NCBI GenBank assembly: GCA_949511625.1 | Contig: CATFEX010000043.1 | Location: forward strand, 1 to 20,130 | DNA: 20,130 bases | Direction: 5' to 3' | Source of the DNA: UBA11891 sp003533785 | Lineage (GTDB): Bacteria; Bacteroidota; Bacteroidia; Flavobacteriales; Flavobacteriaceae | Part shown: piece by piece, positions 14,077-20,130 of the stretch | Layout of the letters: every line of letters begins with the position of its first letter | Numbering within the stretch: position 1 is the first letter of the stretch | The notes under the pieces: generated by a model | The model's database searches: none | What the model saw: only the letters and a program-made list of their open reading frames with translations | Told to the model about the DNA's origin: nothing | Made by a program: the position numbers and the translations under genes

Positions 14077-14098
14077 CCTAAGTAGGATTTAGATTTTT

Positions 14099-14106
14099 CA
14101 AAAATA
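14099..14106 (-). promoter_or_regulatory. Possible -7 element for anmK
   Basis: TATTTTTG on the minus strand matches TAnnTTTG and lies 22 bases before the GTG start. No TTG is present 17-23 bases further upstream, so this is only a half match. Confidence 0.32.
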
Positions 14107-14213
14107 TTAATGGTTTTTTAAATAATCCTTAGATATATTTAAAATAATTGAGAAAAATGATAAAAAATAATTGTCCTAGGGCAAGACAGCTTACTTAGCT
14201 CGGTAAAAAAGTA

Positions 14214-14221
14214 TAATTTCG
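14214..14221 (+). promoter_or_regulatory. Possible -7 element for gltB
   Basis: TAATTTCG is one base off TAnnTTTG and is 26 bases before the gltB ATG. No -33 partner is seen. The rest of the 171-base anmK-gltB gap is AT-rich without a clear hairpin or riboswitch. Confidence 0.22.
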
Positions 14222-14247
14222 TCTTTCCCCCTAAGAAAAAGAACTAT

Positions 14248-17200
14248 ATGCTGCCAGAACAACAAGGACTGTATTCCCCCGAAAATGAGCACGATAATTG
14301 TGGTGCAGGATTCATTTGTAGCCTCAACGGTAATAAGACCAATGACATCATCCACAAAGCACTAGATATTCTAGACAAATTAGAACATCGAGGGGCTGTG
14401 AGTGCTGACGGAAAAACAGGTGATGGTGCTGGAATTCTGATTGAGATTCCACACGAATTTCTCAAAGAGGCCTGTTCTTTTGAGTTACCAGAGGCCCACG
14501 AATACGCTGTTGGAATGGTCTTTCTGCCTCAGAAAGAAAACCAAAGAGCATATTGTATCGAAACTTTTGAAGGGGAAATTAAAAAACAAGGACTATCTAT
14601 TTTGGGCTGGCGAAAAGTACCCGTAGATCCAAGCCATGTTGGAGCTATTGCAGCCAAGACAGAGCCCTACATCATGCAAATCTTTGTGACTCGGGGGAAA
14701 ACACAACTCAGCGAACACGAATTCAATACGGCTCTTTTCATTGCCCGCAAGAGCAGCGAACACAAAATATGGAGTTCGAAAATGTCTCAGGCAAGCTACT
14801 TTTATTTGCCTAGTTTTTCAACGCACACACTCATCTACAAGGGGCTTTTGATTCCAGAGGATATCAAAGCCTACTACCGGGATCTAAATGAGCCTAAGGT
14901 AGTCACTCGTTTGGCCTTGGTTCACCAGCGTTTTTCCACCAATACCTTCCCAACTTGGGATTTAGCGCAACCCTTCCGATATATGTGTCACAATGGGGAA
15001 ATAAATACCTATCGTGGAAACCTCAGTCGCATGCAGTCACGAGAAGAACTCCTAAAAAATGAATTTTTTGGTGACAACATCAAAGACATTTTACCCGTTA
15101 TCCTGCCTGGAAAATCCGATTCGGCTTCTATGGATATGGTGGTGGAATTACTCTTAGCTACTGGTCGTTCTTTGCCAGAAGTGATGATGATGATGGTTCC
15201 TGAAGCTTGGGAAAAGCACAGCAATATGGACCCTACCAAAAAAGCCTTTTACGAATACAATGCTTGCATCATGGAGCCATGGGACGGCCCTGCCTCCATT
15301 CCCTTTACCGATGGAAAATACATTGGGGCCCTCTTGGATCGAAACGGGCTTCGCCCCTCTCGCTACACACTCACCAAAGACGGTTATGTGGTAATGTCCT
15401 CTGAAACGGGAGTGCTGGATATTGCCCCTGAAAATATTGAAATGCACGGTCGTTTGGAACCTGGAAAGATGTTCCTGGTGAACATGGATGAAGGACGCAT
15501 AGTGAAGGATGAAGAGATTAAGACTGAGATTGTAAACCAAAGACCTTATAAAAAGTGGGTCAACGATCATTTACTTCCTCTTAAAGAAATCCCGTACACG
15601 GGAAACAACACCCCTGAAGAAGCGGAAATTTTTGACACTCGATTGCGCATCTTTGGATACACCCAAGAGGACTTAAAAACCATCATAACCCCCATGAGTA
15701 TTCAGGGCAAAGAAGCCATTGGATCTATGGGTACAGATACTCCTTTAGCTGTCCTTTCAGATCGTCCTCAGCTCCTGTACAATTATTTTAAGCAACTTTT
15801 TGCCCAGGTGACCAACCCACCCTTGGATGGAATCCGTGAGGAAATCGTCACCGATACAAGTCTGAGCATTGGTAATGACCGCAATATTTTTGATATCACT
15901 CCAGAACAAGCCAAAAAGCTTCGGATTCAAAATCCTGTTATCTCCAACGAAGACTTGGATAAAATCAAATACATTGAACATGCAGATTTTAAATCCACTT
16001 CTATATCGACACTCTATCCAGTAGAAAAAGGGTTGAATGCCTTGGAAACAACTCTAGAGAATATTGTCAAAGACACCCTAAAAGCGCTTGAACAGGGAGC
16101 TAATATTATCATTTTATCGGATCGTGGAACAAATAGTGAGATGGCACCAATGCCCATGCTACTTGCTTGTGCGCATCTCCATAATGCCTTGAAAAAACAT
16201 TCGAGACGATCTGATTTCGGTATAATTATAGAATCTGCCGAGCCGCGCGAACCGCACCATTTTGCCTTACTTTTCGGATACGGCGCCAGTGCTATCAACC
16301 CCTACATGGTCAATGAGGTGATCGCCTATCAAGTAAAGAATAAGGTGATTGAAGGCCTCAGCAGTGACCAAGCCATTGACAACTTCAACAAAGCCATAGC
16401 CAAAGGAATTATTAAGGTTATGAACAAGATTGGTATTTCCACGCTTCATTCCTATCGAGGAGCCCAAATATTTGAAGCCCTAGGATTATCCAAATCTTTT
16501 GTCGACCGATTCTTCTGCAATACGGCTTCTCGAATCGAGGGAATTGGGATTTATGAGATAGAGAAAGAGATTCAGTTGCGCCACAAAAAAGCGTATCAAA
16601 CCGAGAAATTGGGGGGAATGAATCTTGAAATCGGTGGCGACTATCGCTGGCGCAGAGACGGGGAAGCCCATATGCTCAATCCCAATTCGATTGCCCAATT
16701 GCAAGTTGCCGTTCGGCAAAACAAGCCGCAAAGCTACAATGCGTATGCTCAAATGATCAATGAGCAAAATGAAAAACTAATGACGCTTCGAGGACTTTTT
16801 GAGTTCTCCAGTTTTGATCCCATTCCGTTAGAAGAAGTAGAGCCTTGGACCGAAATTGTCAAGCGATTCAAGACCGGAGCCATGTCCTTGGGATCCATCA
16901 GTCAAGAAGCTCACGAAAACTTAGCCATTGCGATGAATCGGATTGGGGGGAAAAGCAACTCTGGCGAAGGAGGCGAAGACCCCAAACGATTCCAACCTGA
17001 CATGGATGGCAATTGGAAAAACAGTGCCATCAAGCAAGTTGCTTCTGGACGCTTTGGAGTATCGAGTCATTACCTTTCATCTGCCAAAGAAATTCAAATT
17101 AAGATGGCACAAGGAGCCAAGCCCGGGGAAGGCGGACAATTGCCTGGCCCTAAAGTGAATCCCTACATTGCCTCTGTACGAAACTCCACACCTTATGTGG

Positions 17201-18762
17201 GATTGATTTCTCCCCCACCCCACCACGATATTTATTCCATTGAAGATCTTGCACAGCTGATTTACGACTTAAAAAATGCCAACAGAGAGGCACGAATCAA
17301 TGTCAAGCTGGTATCAGAAGTAGGAGTGGGTACTATCGCCGCAGGGGTTGCCAAAGCTAAAGCCGATGTAATCCTGGTTTCCGGTTTTGACGGGGGTACA
17401 GGAGCCTCCCCGCTCACCTCGCTCAAGCATGCTGGACTTCCTTGGGAGCTAGGGATCGCCGAAGCGCAACAAACGCTCGTGCTCAACGACCTTAGAAGCC
17501 GAATTGTCTTGGAATGTGACGGACAAATGAAAACAGGACGTGATGTTGCTGTTGCTTGCTTGCTCGGAGCCGAAGAGTTTGGATTTTCTACGGCACCTCT
17601 TATTGCATCGGGCTGCATTATGATGCGCGCCTGCCATTTGAATACTTGTCCGGTTGGAATTGCTACGCAAGATCCCGACCTGAGGAAAAATTTCAAAGGC
17701 CAACCCGAGCATGTTATCAACTATTTCTATTTCGTTGCCGAGGAGTTGCGAAAAATCATGGCTTCTCTAGGGTTCCGATCAATTGATGAAATGGTGGGTC
17801 AGTCTCAAAAATTAGACATGAAAAACGCCTTGGACCACTACAAAGCCAAAGGCATTGACCTTAGTAATATCTTGTACAAGCCAGCCACTCCTTCTCACGT
17901 TGCCGTATACAATACCCAGACACAAGACCATGGATTGGATGGGGTATTGGATTTTACTATTTTGGAGCAAGCACACCCAGCCGTATACCGAAAAGAAGAA
18001 CAGCATCTGGAATTTAAAATTAAGAACACCAACCGTTCTGTTGGGGCATTATTGAGTAATGAAATTTCAAAAATTCACGGAGCTGCTGGTCTGCCCGAAG
18101 ACACGTTGAGTTTAAAGTTTAACGGTACGGCAGGACAAAGCTTTGGTGCCTTTTCCACCCGAGGCCTCTTTATGAAGGTCAATGGCAATGCCAATGATTA
18201 TTTTGGGAAAGGACTCTCTGGGGCCAAACTCGTTGCGCAAATCCCTGAAGGCGCCACCTTCAAAGCCGAAGAAAATATCATCATTGGTAATGTGGCGCTC
18301 TATGGAGCTACTGCAGGAGAAGCCTATATCAACGGAATCGCTGGGGAGCGCTTTTGTGTTCGGAATTCGGGAGCCACAGCTGTGGTAGAAGGAATTGGAG
18401 ATCATGGGTGTGAGTATATGACAGGGGGGATTGCCTTAATCCTCGGCGAATTTGGCCGTAATTTTGCCGCAGGAATGAGCGGCGGTATTGCGTATATTTA
18501 CAGTGAGGATGGCCTTTTTGACGAAAAGAAATTCAACCTCGAAATGGTGGAATTAGAAGATTTGACCCAACAAGATCGGGAAGCCGTAGAACAATTGTTG
18601 GTCAATCATCACGACTATACCAAGAGTGATAAAGCAAAAATGATACTAGACGATTGGCCTGAGAGTAGTAAAAAGTTTATTAAAGTAATGCCAACAGATT
18701 ACAAACGGGCATTGGAGATGCTGGCCAATCAAGAACAAGAAAAAACAGAAAAAGATGGGTAA
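14248..18762 (+). CDS. gltB: Glutamate synthase large subunit (GOGAT alpha)
   Basis: The large subunit of glutamate synthase hydrolyses glutamine, channels the ammonia to 2-oxoglutarate and forms glutamate with electrons passed from GltD. The 1504-residue protein has the full domain order. A class II glutamine amidotransferase domain begins at Cys18 (HDNCGAGF), so a 17-residue propeptide must be removed. Next come the central domain (about 480-770) and the FMN-binding synthase domain (about 830-1200, with GGKSNSGEGGEDP, AKPGEGGQLPG and LVSGFDGGTGASPL). The 3Fe-4S motif C-x5-C-x4-C is at Cys1123, 1129 and 1134 (CIMMRACHLNTC). The C-terminal beta-helix GXGXG domain is at about 1265-1455. The length is normal. 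The gltD start lies inside the last codons (8-base overlap), so translation is coupled. Confidence 0.97.
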   Translation: MLPEQQGLYSPENEHDNCGAGFICSLNGNKTNDIIHKALDILDKLEHRGAVSADGKTGDGAGILIEIPHEFLKEACSFELPEAHEYAVGMVFLPQKENQRAYCIETFEGEIKKQGLSILGWRKVPVDPSHVGAIAAKTEPYIMQIFVTRGKTQLSEHEFNTALFIARKSSEHKIWSSKMSQASYFYLPSFSTHTLIYKGLLIPEDIKAYYRDLNEPKVVTRLALVHQRFSTNTFPTWDLAQPFRYMCHNGEINTYRGNLSRMQSREELLKNEFFGDNIKDILPVILPGKSDSASMDMVVELLLATGRSLPEVMMMMVPEAWEKHSNMDPTKKAFYEYNACIMEPWDGPASIPFTDGKYIGALLDRNGLRPSRYTLTKDGYVVMSSETGVLDIAPENIEMHGRLEPGKMFLVNMDEGRIVKDEEIKTEIVNQRPYKKWVNDHLLPLKEIPYTGNNTPEEAEIFDTRLRIFGYTQEDLKTIITPMSIQGKEAIGSMGTDTPLAVLSDRPQLLYNYFKQLFAQVTNPPLDGIREEIVTDTSLSIGNDRNIFDITPEQAKKLRIQNPVISNEDLDKIKYIEHADFKSTSISTLYPVEKGLNALETTLENIVKDTLKALEQGANIIILSDRGTNSEMAPMPMLLACAHLHNALKKHSRRSDFGIIIESAEPREPHHFALLFGYGASAINPYMVNEVIAYQVKNKVIEGLSSDQAIDNFNKAIAKGIIKVMNKIGISTLHSYRGAQIFEALGLSKSFVDRFFCNTASRIEGIGIYEIEKEIQLRHKKAYQTEKLGGMNLEIGGDYRWRRDGEAHMLNPNSIAQLQVAVRQNKPQSYNAYAQMINEQNEKLMTLRGLFEFSSFDPIPLEEVEPWTEIVKRFKTGAMSLGSISQEAHENLAIAMNRIGGKSNSGEGGEDPKRFQPDMDGNWKNSAIKQVASGRFGVSSHYLSSAKEIQIKMAQGAKPGEGGQLPGPKVNPYIASVRNSTPYVGLISPPPHHDIYSIEDLAQLIYDLKNANREARINVKLVSEVGVGTIAAGVAKAKADVILVSGFDGGTGASPLTSLKHAGLPWELGIAEAQQTLVLNDLRSRIVLECDGQMKTGRDVAVACLLGAEEFGFSTAPLIASGCIMMRACHLNTCPVGIATQDPDLRKNFKGQPEHVINYFYFVAEELRKIMASLGFRSIDEMVGQSQKLDMKNALDHYKAKGIDLSNILYKPATPSHVAVYNTQTQDHGLDGVLDFTILEQAHPAVYRKEEQHLEFKIKNTNRSVGALLSNEISKIHGAAGLPEDTLSLKFNGTAGQSFGAFSTRGLFMKVNGNANDYFGKGLSGAKLVAQIPEGATFKAEENIIIGNVALYGATAGEAYINGIAGERFCVRNSGATAVVEGIGDHGCEYMTGGIALILGEFGRNFAAGMSGGIAYIYSEDGLFDEKKFNLEMVELEDLTQQDREAVEQLLVNHHDYTKSDKAKMILDDWPESSKKFIKVMPTDYKRALEMLANQEQEKTEKDG

Positions 18763-20130
18763 ACTGAGAGGATTTAAGGAGATTGAAAAACTGCAGGAAC
18801 CAGTAATAGACCCCAAGGAACGAATTCAAAACTATAACGAATTCACCCTAGCACCCGAGGACACTCAATTGCAAGATCAAGGAGCACGCTGCATGGATTG
18901 TGGCGTTCCCTTTTGCCATTCGGGCTGTCCCTTGGGGAATTTGATCCCAGACTTCAACGACGCTGTCTATAAAAACGAATGGGAAAAAGCCTTGCATATA
19001 CTGCATTCCACCAACAATTTCCCGGAGTTTACCGGTCGTTTGTGCCCTGCCCCTTGCGAAGAAGCCTGTGTACTGGGCATCATCAATCCTCCCGTGTCCA
19101 TCGAGTTGATTGAAAAATACATTGTAGAACGCGGCTTCAAAGAAGGCTGGATTGCTCCGCAACCGCCTAGCCATCGTACAGGTAAAAAAGTGGCTGTAGT
19201 TGGCTCGGGTCCTGCCGGACTGGCAGTGGCTCAACAGTTGAACCGAGCGGGACACAGCGTAACTGTATTTGAACGAGACAACAAAATCGGCGGCTTGCTC
19301 CGCTATGGCATTCCCGATTTTAAAATGGAGAAAAAAATCATTGATCGTCGCCTTCAAGTTCTCGAAGCCGAAGGCATTGTTTTTCAGTGTAATGTTGAAA
19401 TAGGTAAAACGATCACTGCCGAAGAATTGGAATCGGAATTTGATGCCGTTGTGTTGTGCACAGGAGCTACCATCAAAAGGAATTTGCCAATCCCCGGTGC
19501 CGACCTAGAAGGCGTGGTGCAAGCCATGGATTTCCTACCACACAACAACAAGGCGGTAGATGGCCAACACCAACGCGATCCCAAATACTTGGCCAAAGAC
19601 CGAAATGTGATTGTCATTGGCGGGGGAGACACAGGCTCTGACTGTATCGGAACCTCCAATCGGCACGGCGCCAAAAGCGTTACCAATTTTGAAATCCTTC
19701 CCAAACCTCAAGAAGGACGATCCGAAGAAAATCCCTGGCCCTACTGGCCCTTCAAACTCAAAACAAGTTCTTCCCACAAAGAAGGTAGCCACCGAGAATG
19801 GAGTATTCTGACCAAAGAATTCGTCGACGACGGAAACGGACACATCAAAGCTCTGAAGACCGTGGAAGTAGAATGGAAAAAAATCCCCGGCGAACGGCCA
19901 AAGTTGGTCGAGCGCAGAGGGTCTGAAAAAGAGTGGCCTTGTGATTTGGTCTTGCTCGCCCTTGGGTTCACAGGTCCCGAAAAATCACTGCCCGAACAAT
20001 TCGGATTGCCGTTGGACGAACGGGGCAACCTGGTGGGTAAAAACAGCTACCAAACTGAAAAAGCGAATATTTTCACCGCCGGTGATTGCCGTCGGGGGCA
20101 GTCCTTGATCGTTTGGGCCATCTCAGAAGG
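18755..20130 (+). CDS. gltD: Glutamate synthase small subunit (GOGAT beta), partial at right edge
   Basis: The small subunit takes electrons from NADPH through FAD and two [4Fe-4S] clusters and passes them to GltB. The first 458 residues are present; the family is about 490, so about 30 are missing beyond the edge. Cysteines typical of the N-terminal iron-sulfur domain are at 46, 49, 54 and 58 (CMDCGVPFCHSGC), and at 97, 101 and 105 (CPAPCEEAC). The FAD-binding VAVVGSGPAGLA is at about 147-158, then IGGLLRYGIPDFK, and a second dinucleotide fold VIVIGGGDTGSDC (about 287-299) for NADPH. The FAD-contacting AGDCRRGQSL is close to the edge. The start ATG 18755 overlaps the gltB stop by eight bases in another frame. 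Confidence 0.96.
   Translation, partial: MGKLRGFKEIEKLQEPVIDPKERIQNYNEFTLAPEDTQLQDQGARCMDCGVPFCHSGCPLGNLIPDFNDAVYKNEWEKALHILHSTNNFPEFTGRLCPAPCEEACVLGIINPPVSIELIEKYIVERGFKEGWIAPQPPSHRTGKKVAVVGSGPAGLAVAQQLNRAGHSVTVFERDNKIGGLLRYGIPDFKMEKKIIDRRLQVLEAEGIVFQCNVEIGKTITAEELESEFDAVVLCTGATIKRNLPIPGADLEGVVQAMDFLPHNNKAVDGQHQRDPKYLAKDRNVIVIGGGDTGSDCIGTSNRHGAKSVTNFEILPKPQEGRSEENPWPYWPFKLKTSSSHKEGSHREWSILTKEFVDDGNGHIKALKTVEVEWKKIPGERPKLVERRGSEKEWPCDLVLLALGFTGPEKSLPEQFGLPLDERGNLVGKNSYQTEKANIFTAGDCRRGQSLIVWAISE

Noticed and set aside
14077..14247. Riboswitch or attenuator before gltB
   Set aside because: The gap is AT-rich, but no stable hairpin, T-run or conserved riboswitch core was recognised.
15154..15570. 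138-residue minus-strand frame inside gltB
   Set aside because: It lies wholly within well-recognised GltB coding sequence on the other strand.
18848..19357. 169-residue minus-strand frame inside gltD
   Set aside because: The opposite strand encodes clear GltD with cluster cysteines and the FAD motif; the antisense product resembles nothing and is a codon-bias shadow.

Overview
The window looks like chromosomal DNA of a member of the Bacteroidota, most probably class Flavobacteriia. The grounds are the gene content and order (lipA, GTG-started lpxK, a NIF3/coiled-coil pair, exbB-exbD-tonB-folC), the near absence of Shine-Dalgarno sequences, and several matches to the phylum's promoter pattern (TTG/TTTG, about 17-20 bases, then TAnnTTTG). 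An NhaD-type sodium/proton antiporter would fit a marine or saline habitat, but that is inference. No insertion sequence, phage gene, CRISPR array or rRNA was seen. The order is mostly housekeeping, with one AT-rich, more accessory-looking stretch at about 6.4-8.2 kb.

Layout. 1-147: the end of a small Cys-rich protein. 182-1938: an ECF-type sigma factor translationally coupled to an Nramp-like transporter that lacks the canonical metal-binding motifs. 1955-2833: lipA, with its own strong promoter that would make a leaderless or nearly leaderless mRNA. 2840-3859 (minus): lpxK, convergent with lipA. 3922-5803: a NIF3 family protein and a coiled-coil protein of the zinc-ribbon family whose four zinc ligands are all replaced, followed by a clear terminator at 5830-5857. 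5895-6392: a single-domain asparaginase-like protein. 6523-7133: a small membrane protein and an XRE-type regulator in one unit behind a well-matched promoter. 7453-8163: a surface or periplasmic lipoprotein of unknown function. 8236-8313 (minus): tRNA-Val(TAC), separated from the lipoprotein gene by a bidirectional hairpin.

8353-11523 (minus): an exbB-exbD-tonB-folC operon, transcribed right to left. It joins the proton-motive-force transducer for outer-membrane TonB-dependent uptake to folate glutamylation. Its likely promoter lies in the end of nhaD and is covered by a 24-bp inverted repeat that could be an operator. 11575-12903 (minus): nhaD. 12976-14076 (minus): anmK, recycling of anhydro-MurNAc. 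14248-20130 (plus): gltB and gltD, the large and small subunits of NADPH-type glutamate synthase. They overlap by 8 bases, and gltD runs off the window edge.

Most of the window is core metabolism: lipoate, lipid A, cell-wall recycling, ammonia assimilation, folate and energy transduction. The points most worth a second look are the ligand-less zinc ribbon, the Nramp relative without DPGN/MPH motifs, the leaderless lipA architecture, the palindrome over the exbB promoter, and the asparaginase-like stand-alone domain. No clearly new multi-gene system is evident.
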